This document shows positions 1 to 7,400 of a stretch of 8,659 bases of DNA, piece after piece. Numbering within the stretch: the stretch's first letter is position 1; the number at the start of each line of letters is the position of its first letter. The DNA comes from Burkholderiaceae bacterium (GTDB lineage: Bacteria; Pseudomonadota; Gammaproteobacteria; Burkholderiales; Burkholderiaceae_D). The notes below the pieces were generated by a model that had not been told where the DNA came from, did no database searches, and saw nothing but the letters and a program-made list of their open reading frames with translations. A program made the position numbers and the translations under genes. The DNA is taken from the NCBI GenBank assembly GCA_014379395.1, contig JACMLV010000893.1, forward strand, positions 1 through 8,659. Reading direction: 5' to 3'.

Positions 1-1
1 C

Positions 2-205
2 CAACTGGTGGCGCAGGACGCGGGCATCGCCATGCTGCCGGCCGCGGCGGCGCAGCGCCACGCGGATGAATTGTCGGCCAAGATCGTCATGCTCGACGAC
101 GCCTGGGCCACGCGCGAATTGCGGCTGTGCGTGCGCAGCCTGGATGGATTATCGGTGCAGGCGCGGCAGTTGCTGTCCTATCTGACAGACAGCGTGCATT
201 CCTAG
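2..205 (+). CDS. LysR-family transcriptional regulator, C-terminal fragment (5' end outside window)
   Basis: Reading frame 2 is open from the window edge to a TAG stop and gives 67 residues. The segment LVAQDAGIAMLP matches the 'V..G.GIA.LP' strand-turn near the end of the LysR effector-binding (type 2 periplasmic-binding-like) domain. It is followed by the usual pattern of a short helix, a 'L..VMLDDAW' strand, a hydrophobic strand (RELRLCVRS) and a closing helix (ARQLLSYLTDS). The N-terminal helix-turn-helix and most of the effector domain lie upstream, so neither the target nor the inducer can be inferred. An internal ATG at 32 is not a plausible start, because the family motif begins before it. 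The gene ends 178 bp before kefC on the same strand, with a REP-like palindrome between them, so co-transcription is doubtful. The family call is fairly secure; a specific regulator name is not possible. Confidence 0.8.
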   Translation, partial: QLVAQDAGIAMLPAAAAQRHADELSAKIVMLDDAWATRELRLCVRSLDGLSVQARQLLSYLTDSVHS

Positions 206-333
206 CACGGCCCAAAACATCGTAGGGTGGGCGGGGCCGCCGAGGCACGCTTTTGTGCCCACGCTGTCGTGCTTCCGCGTGGGCACAAAAGCGTGCCCAC
301 CCTACCTCACCGACAGCGTGCACTCCAAGCGCG
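188..333. repeat. Imperfect 22-bp direct repeats flanking the REP-like unit
   Basis: Bases 188-209 and 312-333 match at 19 of 22 positions; the shared core is GACAGCGTGCA followed by Y-TCC. The left copy contains the last codons and the stop codon of the LysR gene; the right copy is non-coding. The copies are 124 bp apart and bracket the inverted REP-like hairpins, with 12 nt on the left and 6 nt on the right between repeat and hairpin. They are too long and too far from the hairpin ends to be a simple target-site duplication. A small segmental duplication, or flanks carried with the element, are alternatives. A 9-bp piece (CACGCTGTC, 260-268) in the centre of the element is the reverse complement of part of this repeat. 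Confidence 0.7.
222..305. repeat. REPIN-like unit: two inverted REP-like palindromes with GTAG feet
   Basis: The right half (277-305) reads on the minus strand as GTAG, G, then GTGGGCAC-gctttt-GTGCCCAC, an 8-bp stem with a 6-nt loop. The left half (222-264) repeats the same sequence on the plus strand with 14 extra bases (about 233-246). The halves are inverted: 222-232 pairs perfectly with 295-305, and 245-264 pairs perfectly with 277-296, leaving a 12-nt centre (265-276). A GTAG foot followed by an imperfect hairpin is the known signature of REP sequences mobilised by RAYT (TnpA-REP) transposases, and two inverted REPs form a REPIN. No RAYT gene is present here. There is no T-run after the hairpin on either strand, so intrinsic termination is not indicated, although the long stem could stabilise the 3' end of the LysR transcript. 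Confidence 0.75.
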
Positions 334-383
334 TGGGCCGAGTGCTACAGTATTCGCGCACACCCACCTGATCGGAGCCGGCG

Positions 384-2201
384 ATGGAACACGACCTGTT
401 ATCGAACGCACTGATCTACCTGGCCGCCGCAGTGCTGGCCGTGCCGCTGGCGAAACGCCTCGGGCTCGGTTCGGTCCTCGGCTACCTGCTGGCCGGCATG
501 GCGATCGGCCCGTCGGGCTGGGGCTTGATCGGCGGCGTCGAGCAGATGCTGCATTTCTCCGAGTTCGGCGTGGTGCTGCTGCTGTTTCTGATCGGCCTCG
601 AACTCGAGCCGAAACGGCTCTGGCTGCTGCGCAAGCCGATCTTCGGCTGGGGCGGGCTGCAGGTCGGCCTATGCAGCGCCGCCTTGTTCGGCGCCGCGCT
701 GGCCCTGGGCATCGACTGGAAAACCGCCCTCGTCGCCGCGCTCGGCCTGTCGCTGTCGTCGACCGCCGTCGCGCTGGCGACGCTGGAGGAACGCAAGCTC
801 AAGGCGAGCCCGGCCGGATCGGCCGGCTTTTCGATCCTCTTGTTTCAAGACATCGCCGCGATCCCGATGATCGCCGTCATTCCCCTGATCGGCGCGGCGC
901 CGGCCGCCGGCCAAGGCCCGGTCTGGCAAGTCGCGCTGAAGGCGGCGGCGGTGATCCTGCTGCTGGTGCTGTGCGGGCGCTACCTGCTGCGCCCGCTGCT
1001 GCGCATCATCGCCAAGACCGGCCTGCGCGAAATCTTCACCGCCTTCGCGCTGCTGCTGGTGATCGCGATCGGCGCGCTGATGCAATGGGTCGGCATGTCG
1101 ATGGCGCTCGGCACCTTCCTGGCCGGCGTGCTGCTGGCCGACTCCGAATACCGGCACGCCTTGGAGGCCGACCTCGAACCGTTCAAGGGCCTGCTGCTCG
1201 GCCTGTTCTTCATCGCCGTCGGCATGACGGTCGACATCGGCGTCCTGCTGGAGCGGCCGCTGCTGGTGGCCGGCCTGGTGCTGGGCTTTCTGGCGATAAA
1301 AGGCGCCGTGCTCTACGCGCTCGGGCGGCGCTTCGGCATCGCGCGCGGGCAGCAGATCCTGTTCGCGCTGCTGCTCGCGCAAGGCGGCGAATTCGCCTTC
1401 GTCGTGTTCGGCGCGGCCGCCACCGCCCGCATCTTCACGGCGCCGACCGCCTCGCTGCTGGTGGTCGTGGTGGCCTTGTCGATGATGGCCACGCCGCTGC
1501 TCCTGCTGCTGTACGACAAGCTGATCGAACCGCGCCTGCGCCGGCTCGATCAACGGCCCGACGATCCGATCGAGCAACAAGAAGACAACCAGGTCATCAT
1601 CGCCGGCTTCGGCCGCTTCGGCCAGATCGTCGGGCGCCTGCTGCTGGCCAACCGCATCCGCGCCACCGTGCTCGACCACGACGCCGACCAGGTCGACCTG
1701 CTGCGCAAATTCGGCTTCAAGGTGTTCTACGGCGACGCCACCCGCATCGACCTGTTGAGGATGGCCGGCGCCGAGACGGCGCGCATGATCGTCGTCGCCA
1801 TCGACGACCCGGCCGACAGCCTGGCGCTGGTGGACGCGATCCGGCAAAACTTCCCGCACCTGACCATCCTGGCGCGGGCGCGCAACGTCAGCCATTATTA
1901 CGACTTGATGGACCGCAGCGTCACGCTGATCGAGCGCGAAACCTTCGAGGCGGCGCTGCTCATGGGCGGCAAGGTGCTGCGCGAACTGGGCTATGGCGGC
2001 GAGCGGGTCGATCAAGTGGTGCATCAATTCCGCGACCACAATTTCCGCACCTTGATGGCGGTGTATCCGCACTACCGGAATCAAGACCAGCACCAGATGA
2101 TCTCGCTGGCTAAGCAGGGCCGGCAGGAGCTGGAGGACATGTTCGCGCGCGACGCGGCCGGGTTGCCGGCCGCGTCGGACGGCAGCGGCGGCGAACATTG
2201 A
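384..2201 (+). CDS. kefC: Glutathione-regulated potassium-efflux antiporter, KefC/KefB type (CPA2)
   Basis: The 605-residue product has the full KefC architecture (E. coli KefC is about 620 residues). An inner-membrane Na+/H+-exchanger-type domain with many hydrophobic helices spans about 5-378, and a cytoplasmic KTN (TrkA-N) Rossmann domain begins near 403. Visible landmarks are LFQDIAAIP with D156, the regulatory-loop segment HALEADLEPFKG (258-269), QGGEFAFV (333-340), the nucleotide motif GFGRFG (408-413) with the acidic DHD strand end (431-433), and FYGDATR (448-454). The ARAR segment (497-500) and N553 line up, from memory, with the E. coli glutathione-contact region (R516, N551), so glutathione gating is likely retained. 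Opening by glutathione adducts lets K+ out and acidifies the cytoplasm, protecting against electrophiles. The ATG at 384 has GGAG at 374-377, 6 nt upstream. No KefF/KefG ancillary oxidoreductase gene is adjacent. KefB is the main alternative name. Confidence 0.9.
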   Translation: MEHDLLSNALIYLAAAVLAVPLAKRLGLGSVLGYLLAGMAIGPSGWGLIGGVEQMLHFSEFGVVLLLFLIGLELEPKRLWLLRKPIFGWGGLQVGLCSAALFGAALALGIDWKTALVAALGLSLSSTAVALATLEERKLKASPAGSAGFSILLFQDIAAIPMIAVIPLIGAAPAAGQGPVWQVALKAAAVILLLVLCGRYLLRPLLRIIAKTGLREIFTAFALLLVIAIGALMQWVGMSMALGTFLAGVLLADSEYRHALEADLEPFKGLLLGLFFIAVGMTVDIGVLLERPLLVAGLVLGFLAIKGAVLYALGRRFGIARGQQILFALLLAQGGEFAFVVFGAAATARIFTAPTASLLVVVVALSMMATPLLLLLYDKLIEPRLRRLDQRPDDPIEQQEDNQVIIAGFGRFGQIVGRLLLANRIRATVLDHDADQVDLLRKFGFKVFYGDATRIDLLRMAGAETARMIVVAIDDPADSLALVDAIRQNFPHLTILARARNVSHYYDLMDRSVTLIERETFEAALLMGGKVLRELGYGGERVDQVVHQFRDHNFRTLMAVYPHYRNQDQHQMISLAKQGRQELEDMFARDAAGLPAASDGSGGEH

Positions 2202-2212
2202 TGTTCGCGCCG
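2186..2212. other. Palindrome spanning the kefC stop codon, possible weak bidirectional 3'-end hairpin
   Basis: Bases 2191-2198 (GCGAACAT) and 2201-2208 (ATGTTCGC) are perfect reverse complements separated by TG. Four further G/C pairs extend the stem outward (2186-2189 with 2209-2212), past one bulged G at 2190. The TGA stop (2199-2201) lies in the loop and right arm. The two convergent genes end here and at 2272, so a bidirectional 3'-end structure would be expected. No T-run follows on either side, so intrinsic termination is uncertain. Confidence 0.5.
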
Positions 2213-2258
2213 ATCAAATCCACATCGCTATCCGCCTTTCACCCCGAGGTCCGGCTGG

Positions 2259-2268
2259 CCCCCCCCCC
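2259..2268. repeat. Homopolymer run of ten C (G10 on the minus strand)
   Basis: Ten consecutive C lie in the 70-bp convergent gap between kefC and the minus-strand barrel gene, 3 bases past the barrel gene's stop codon. Runs of this length are prone to slippage, but here a length change would not alter either reading frame. The count itself may also be a sequencing or assembly uncertainty. Confidence 0.85.
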
Positions 2269-2271
2269 GCT

Positions 2272-3066
2272 TCAATCCGCGAATACGTATCGAAGAAAGA
2301 AGCTGATGCTCTGGCGCACATGCTCCGGTTGCGTTATGTCACCTGCCGGGTTGCCGTTGCGCCTGACAAGCACGGCGCCGCTGCGCGGCACTTTCATATA
2401 TTCGGCTTTTGCGCTCAGCAGCAACTTCGGATATGCCGCCGGCCGGAACGCCAGTTCGGCCGCGTAGCCGGTGGCGGCCCGCGTGCGCATCGAGGCGTCG
2501 TCGAATAAGCCGGAGAAATGGACGTCGAGCCGCTCAGGCTCCGCCTTGATCAGTGTCGCGCCCACGATAAGCGTCCCGGCGGCGGCCATCTGCCAGGCCC
2601 GCTCGGCGCCGAGCAGCAGGCGTCTGGAACGGGTGTGTTCGCGCAAGCCGAGCGCCACATCGTCCCCTCTGATATTGCGTTCCCAGTCGTCATATTCCAA
2701 GGCGGCGATGAGACGCGTGTTCTCCCGGTAGTGGTAACGCAGGCCCAGTTGCGCTTGCGCTAAGCGGGTGTCCGTCTTGGTTTGGTGGCCTATTCCGTTT
2801 TGCAACTGGCCGTCGTAGTCGAGCGCGCCGCGAAACGCACGGGCCGCGCCGAACGTTTCCAGCCGATCCGCGCGGTGGCTCAGCGCGGCGGCGATGCCGG
2901 GCAGCGCCCCGCTTTCGTGAACGACCCGCTCTCCGCTTTGCTTGTTCTCGGAAACGCTGGCATAACAAAAGGCCGGTCCCAATTCCGCCCGCCATTGTGC
3001 CGTTGCCCGCAGCGGCATCGCGGCGGTCGCCGTGGCCGCCGCCAGTATCAACAATTTTTTTATCAT
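2272..3066 (-). CDS. Putative outer-membrane beta-barrel protein, unknown function
   Basis: I do not recognise a named family. The 264-residue product begins with a clear Sec signal peptide: MIKK, a hydrophobic Leu/Ala core, and a likely cut after ATA at residue 23, leaving a mature start QWRAELG. The mature part is rich in alternating polar/hydrophobic strands ending in aromatic residues, for example QAQLGLRYHYR (104-114), TRLIAALEYDDW (117-128), RLLLGAERAW (149-158), GTLIVGATLIKAE (164-176) and KLLLSAKAEYMKV (214-226). The last strand, SISFFLRYVFAD, resembles the aromatic-rich closing strand of outer-membrane barrels, although the final residue is Asp rather than Phe. Size and strand count suit a barrel of roughly 8-12 strands. 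The ATG at 3066 is forced by the signal peptide, yet no Shine-Dalgarno sequence precedes it: the leader is a terminator hairpin followed by a U-rich tract. The gene lies 67 bp downstream of the lipoprotein gene on the same strand. Confidence 0.7.
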   Translation of the reverse strand: MIKKLLILAAATATAAMPLRATAQWRAELGPAFCYASVSENKQSGERVVHESGALPGIAAALSHRADRLETFGAARAFRGALDYDGQLQNGIGHQTKTDTRLAQAQLGLRYHYRENTRLIAALEYDDWERNIRGDDVALGLREHTRSRRLLLGAERAWQMAAAGTLIVGATLIKAEPERLDVHFSGLFDDASMRTRAATGYAAELAFRPAAYPKLLLSAKAEYMKVPRSGAVLVRRNGNPAGDITQPEHVRQSISFFLRYVFAD

Positions 3067-3072
3067 GATTCG

Positions 3073-3101
3073 AAAATAAAAGCGCCACCCGGAGGTGGCG
3101 C
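3073..3101 (-). terminator. Intrinsic terminator after the lipoprotein gene
   Basis: On the minus strand this reads GCGCCACC-TCCG-GGTGGCGC followed by TTTTATTTT: a perfect 8-bp G/C-rich stem closed by a stable C(UNCG)G tetraloop, then a U-rich tract. It starts 32 bp after the lipoprotein stop codon (3134) and its U-tract ends 6 bp before the barrel gene's ATG (3066). It points one way only, because the plus strand has no T-run after the stem. It should end most lipoprotein transcripts; read-through would be the simplest route to expression of the barrel gene. Confidence 0.9.
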
Positions 3102-3133
3102 GAGCAGTAAAACCAGCTTGAGCGGCGGCTGGC

Positions 3134-4156
3134 TTAATTAAGCAGGTCGAACGCGGACCAGGTCATCGTATTGGTTGACGACACCACGCCATCGCCTTTT
3201 TCGCTGTAGTCGATCCGAACCGACGTGGCATCCAAGGCCGTGACGGTGACCGCCGCCGGCGCGCCCCGGACGATGAACGAGCCGCTGCGTGGGAAGCCGG
3301 TCGAACTCGACAAGACCAAGGGCTGCAATGTTTCCACGTTGTAGGCGAAGCTGCCGCCGAGCTTGATTGACGAGCCCGACAGCCCGTACTTGCCCGACAT
3401 GGAAATGACTCCATTCGCTTCGGTGCCACTAAGGCTATATGCCGTCAGCACGTAAGTGTTGGTCGTCGTGCCCGACACTGCGGTTGTGACCGCCAGTGAA
3501 CTCCCGGAAAGACCGACGTTGACGGTGCTGCTGCCGTTTTGGCTGGCCGAGACCAGCAGATCACCAGTGATCGCCAGTTTTTTGGCCGCGTCGGAGAACG
3601 AAAAATTGTCGAACGTGGCGGCCAAGCCGAAATGATAAGTCGTCGAGCCGAGAGTGCCAGACACGTTGGTGATCCGGAAGGTGGCCGCGCCATTCAACGT
3701 CGGCAGGTTGGACTCTTTGCAGTTGGTAAAAGTGAGTGTGGCCCGATCCCCCGCTGCGGGCGTGACACTGTTGGCGCTCGTTTCGTCAATGGAAATGCTG
3801 CCGCCGCCGCTGCACTGCTCGGTCATCACAACGCCGGTCGCAAGCCGAGAGCCTTTTCCGTGGAAACGCTTGTAGATTTCAGTCGTCGCGCTGGCCAGAC
3901 TCAAAGGAGGCGTACTCACTTCCACGCCAGAAATCAGCTGGCTCGTCGCGCCATTCAAATCCATCAAGTCGCCCACCGGCGAGGTAGCGGTTGCCGCGAC
4001 GGTTTGGTAATTCCCCTGGTTAATCGACGCCAAGGTGGCGGGAGCCGCGCCGCTCGTGTTTGATGTAGTTGAGCCGCCACCGCCGCCGCAGGCGGAAAGG
4101 ATCAGGGACAATACCAGGGCGGCGGGCGCGCTGAAGGAACGGGAAGGGCATGTCAT
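3134..4156 (-). CDS. Putative outer-membrane lipoprotein, beta-rich, unknown function
   Basis: I do not recognise a characterised family. The 340-residue product starts with a lipoprotein signal peptide: Arg at 6, a hydrophobic core PAALVLSLIL, and lipobox LSAC with the acylated Cys at 23. The next residue is Gly, not Asp, which favours export to the outer membrane. A G5 and Ser/Thr linker (24-40) follows. The remainder is almost entirely short Ser/Thr/Gly/Val strands, consistent with a beta-sandwich or beta-helix exposed in the periplasm or at the surface. C115 and C146 are the only Cys after the lipid anchor apart from any I miscounted, and they could form a disulfide. GLSGSS occurs twice in the C-terminal half, a hint of an internal repeat. 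The ATG at 4156 gives the complete signal peptide, with only a weak GAAAG 9 nt upstream. The gene appears less GC-rich than its neighbours. A strong promoter lies upstream and an intrinsic terminator downstream. Confidence 0.75.
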   Translation of the reverse strand: MTCPSRSFSAPAALVLSLILSACGGGGGSTTSNTSGAAPATLASINQGNYQTVAATATSPVGDLMDLNGATSQLISGVEVSTPPLSLASATTEIYKRFHGKGSRLATGVVMTEQCSGGGSISIDETSANSVTPAAGDRATLTFTNCKESNLPTLNGAATFRITNVSGTLGSTTYHFGLAATFDNFSFSDAAKKLAITGDLLVSASQNGSSTVNVGLSGSSLAVTTAVSGTTTNTYVLTAYSLSGTEANGVISMSGKYGLSGSSIKLGGSFAYNVETLQPLVLSSSTGFPRSGSFIVRGAPAAVTVTALDATSVRIDYSEKGDGVVSSTNTMTWSAFDLLN

Positions 4157-4258
4157 AGAGATAGGCTTTCAGTTGTATGTTCGTCGTCATCCGCCGCACA
4201 GCAGCGTGGGGTGCAATTACGATCTCTGCTGACGTTGCCATAAGGTAATTGCCAACCG

Positions 4259-4287
4259 ATTATACGTACCAATTTTCACAGTGTAAA
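4259..4287 (-). promoter_or_regulatory. Near-consensus sigma-70 promoter of the lipoprotein gene
   Basis: On the minus strand TTTACA (4287-4282, five of six to TTGACA) and TATAAT (4264-4259, perfect) are separated by exactly 17 bp. Transcription would start near 4252, giving a 5' leader of about 95 nt before the ATG at 4156. This is the most AT-rich stretch in the window and lies in the gap between the RND operon and the lipoprotein gene, on the correct strand. Confidence 0.85.
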
Positions 4288-4305
4288 TTTGTGCAATCCA
4301 ATGCA

Positions 4306-4324
4306 CTGAACGACGCTGAACGAC
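4306..4324. promoter_or_regulatory. Tandem 9-bp repeat with 10-bp period upstream of the promoter, possible activator site
   Basis: CTGAACGAC occurs at 4306-4314 and again at 4316-4324, one base apart, so the copies lie one helical turn apart on the same DNA face. They sit about 54-72 bp upstream of the predicted start of the lipoprotein transcript, a usual position for an activator. A short inverted repeat, GTGCA (4291-4295) with TGCAC (4302-4306), lies between them and the -35 box. The binding protein is unknown. Confidence 0.45.
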
Positions 4325-4400
4325 CTACCGCTTCCAACCGGCACAAATAAGCGACTGGCCCCCCGCTGAGACCAGCCGGATCAAGCCCGAACCGATGCGC

Positions 4401-7400
4401 TCAATGCCGCGCCACCTGCACCAGCGCCGGCCGCTCCTCCCCCTGCGCGCCATGCGCCTCGTGCCCGCCGGGCACCAGCGTCAGCGGCGCCATCGCGGCG
4501 GCCAGCGCCTGGTCGCTCATCGGCCCGGTGCCGGCGAAGCGATCGAGGTACAAATAGATCACCGGCGTGATGTAGAGCGTGACCACCTGCGAGAACAGCA
4601 ATCCGCCCACCACCGCCAGCCCGAGCGGCTGGCGCAGTTCGGCGCCGGCGCCCAGCCCGAACGCCAGCGGCAGCGCACCCATCAAGGCGGCCAGGGTCGT
4701 CATCATGATCGGCCGGAAACGCAGCACGCAGGCCTCGCGGATCGCCTCGGCCGGGCTCAATCCCTGCCCGCGCTGGGCGTCGAGCGCGAAGTCGATCATC
4801 ATGATGGCGTTTTTCTTGACGATGCCGATCAGCATCAGGATGCCGATGATGGCGATCAGCGTCAGGTCCATGTCGAACAGGCGCAGCGTCAGCAGCGCGC
4901 CGACCGCCGCCGACGGCAATCCGGCCAGAATCGTGATCGGGTGGATGTAGCTTTCGTACAGCACCACCAGCAGCACGTAGATCACCAGCAGCGCGATGCC
5001 GATCAAGAGCAGCTGGCTCGATTGCGCGTCCTGGAACACGGCCGCCTCGCCGCCGTATTTGGTGATGATGGAGGCCGGCAGTTGCAGCTCGCGTCCGATC
5101 TGCTCGATGCGCGCGGTGGCGGCGCCGAGCGCGGCGCCGGGCGCCAAATTAAACGATAGCGTGATGGCCTGCAATTGCCCCTGGTGACTGATCGAGGTCG
5201 GCCCGGCGCTGCGCTCGACGCTGGCGAAGCTCGACAGCTGCACCAGCGCGCCGCTCTTGCCGCGCACGCTGACCTTGGCCAGCGCGTCCTCGAAGCCGCG
5301 GTCGGCCGCCTCCAGAATCACGGCGTAGCTGGCGCTCGGCGCGTAGATGGTCGAGACCTGCCGGTCGCCGAAGGCGAGATAGAGCGCGCTGCGCACGTCG
5401 GCCATCTGGACGCCGAGCAGGCCGGCCTTGTCGGCGTCGATTTTCAGGGTCGCCTGCAAGCCCTTGTTTTGCGAGTCGCTGGTGACGTCTCGAAACAACG
5501 GATCGGCGCGCATCGCATCGCCCACCTTCTCGGCCCAGTTGTCGAGCGCGCCGGGGCTGACGCTTTGCAGCGTGTACTGGTAGCGGCTTTTGCTGGAGCG
5601 TCCGCCGAGCTGGAGGTTTTGCATCGGGCTCATATAGACGTTCATGCCGGGCACGCTTTTCGCCGTCTTGCGCAGCGAGTCCATCACCGCCGCCAGCTTA
5701 CCGCGCTCGCCCTGCGGCTTGAGCGCGAGGATCATGCGCCCACTCGCGGCGCTGCTGCCGCCGCCCGTGATCGAGACCACGGCCTGGATGTTCGGGTTGG
5801 CCTGGAACGCCGCCGCGAGCCGGGTTTGCAGCGCCGCCATCGCCGGCGCGGAGACGTCCTCCGAAGCCTCGGTGGTGACGCGTATGCGGCCCAGATCCTC
5901 CTCGGGGAAGAAGCCCTTCGGGATGCCCTGGTACAGCACGACGGTGAGCACGAAGGTACCCAGCGCCAGCAGCAAGATCACGGCGCGGTGCGCCAACGAC
6001 CAGTCGAGCGTGGCGGCGTAGGCCCGGCTCAGGTCCGCAAAGCCGCGCTCGAAGCGCAGCCCGATCCAGGTTTCGCGGCCTTCCTGTCCGTGCGGCGGCA
6101 GCAGGCGGCTCGCCATCAGCGGCACCAGGGTCAGCGACACCAGCGCCGACACCAGAATAGCCAGCGAGACGACGACGGCGAATTCGTGGAACAGCAGTCC
6201 GATCACGCCCGGCATGAAGAAGATCGGGATGAACACCGCCACCAGCGAGAGCGAGATCGAGACGATGGTGAAGCCCATTTCGCGCGCGCCGACCAGCGCC
6301 GCCTTGAGCGGCGGCTCGCCCTTTTCGACGTGGCGCACGATGTTTTCCAACACGACGATGGCGTCGTCCACCACCAGCCCGACGGCCAGCGTGATGCCGA
6401 GCAGGGAGACGTTGTCGAGGCTGTAGCCCAGCCAGTACAGCAGCAGCAAGGCGCCCAGCAGGGACACCGGCAGCGTGATCACCGGGATCAGGGTGGCGGC
6501 GGCGCGGCGCAGGAACAGGAAGATCACCAGCACCACCAGCGCGACGGTGAGCGCGAGCGTCAGGTTGACGTCGTGGATCGCCTCGCGGATCGGGATCGAG
6601 CTGTCGAAGGTGAGCGTCAGCGCGACCGAGGCCGGCAGCTGCGCCTGCAGGCGCGGCATCAGCTTGCGCACCGCGTCGACCAGCCGCACGGTGTTGGCGT
6701 CGGGCTGGCGCTGCAATTGCAGCAGGATCGAATTGTCGCCGTTGTAGCTGGCGCCGCTGCGCACCGAGAGAAAACTGTCGTCGACGCTGGCGACGTCCTT
6801 CAGCCGCACCGCCAGGCCGTTGCGGGTGCCGACGATCAGTTCGGCGAACTGGGCCGCCTTCATCAGGCCGGCGTCGGCCTGGATCGTCAGGGTCTGCTCC
6901 GGCCCCTCGATGATGCCGAGCGGGGAATGCGAGTTGGCCGCGCGCACGGCCGCGCCCAGCTCGTCGAGCGTCATGTTGCGCGCGTTGAGTTGTTCGAGGT
7001 TGGCGCGCACCCGCACCGCGAAGCGCTTTTGGCCGTTGACGCTGACCTGCGCCACGCCGGGGATGGTCGCCAGGCTGGGCGCGATCAGGTTTTCGGCGTA
7101 GTCGTTCAGCTCGGAGAGGCTGAGCGAGGGCGAGTTCAGCGCCATGAACAGCGTCGGCGAGTCGGCCGGATTGGTCTTGCGGTAGGACGGCAGTTCCGTC
7201 ACTTCCGGCGGCAACTGGCGCTGGGCGCGCAGCAGCGCCGCCTGCACTTCCAGCGCGGCGACGTTGATGTCCATGCTCGAATCGAATTCCAGCGTCAACG
7301 AGGTGGTGCCCGTGGTGCTGGTCGAGGTGATGACGTTCAGGCCGCCGATGGTGGCGAACTGTTTTTCGAGTGGCAGCGCGACCGAGGACGCCATCGTCTC

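Noticed and set aside
341..356. TACAGTAT as a -10 box for kefC
   Set aside because: No acceptable -35 hexamer lies at 16-18 bp upstream, so the kefC promoter is left unassigned.
227..2113. Plus-strand frame of 628 codons overlapping kefC
   Set aside because: The product is an Arg/Ala/Gly-rich shadow; the kefC frame has all the family motifs and a good ribosome site. It also runs through the REP-like palindrome.
669..2198. Minus-strand frame of 509 codons antisense to kefC
   Set aside because: Gln/Asp/His/Arg-rich low-complexity shadow with no domain.
4020..4241. Minus-strand 73-codon frame beginning in the lipoprotein leader (ATG at 4241)
   Set aside because: It is out of frame with and overlaps the lipoprotein start, has no good ribosome site and no recognisable product. 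An upstream regulatory peptide cannot be excluded but is unsupported.
4234..4256. GTTG...CAAC inverted repeat near the predicted transcription start
   Set aside because: Only four outer pairs match before a mismatch; too weak to call an operator.
4350..4376. Possible terminator after the RND permease
   Set aside because: Only a 4-bp CTGG/CCAG stem can form around the G-run and no T-run follows directly, so I do not call it an intrinsic terminator.
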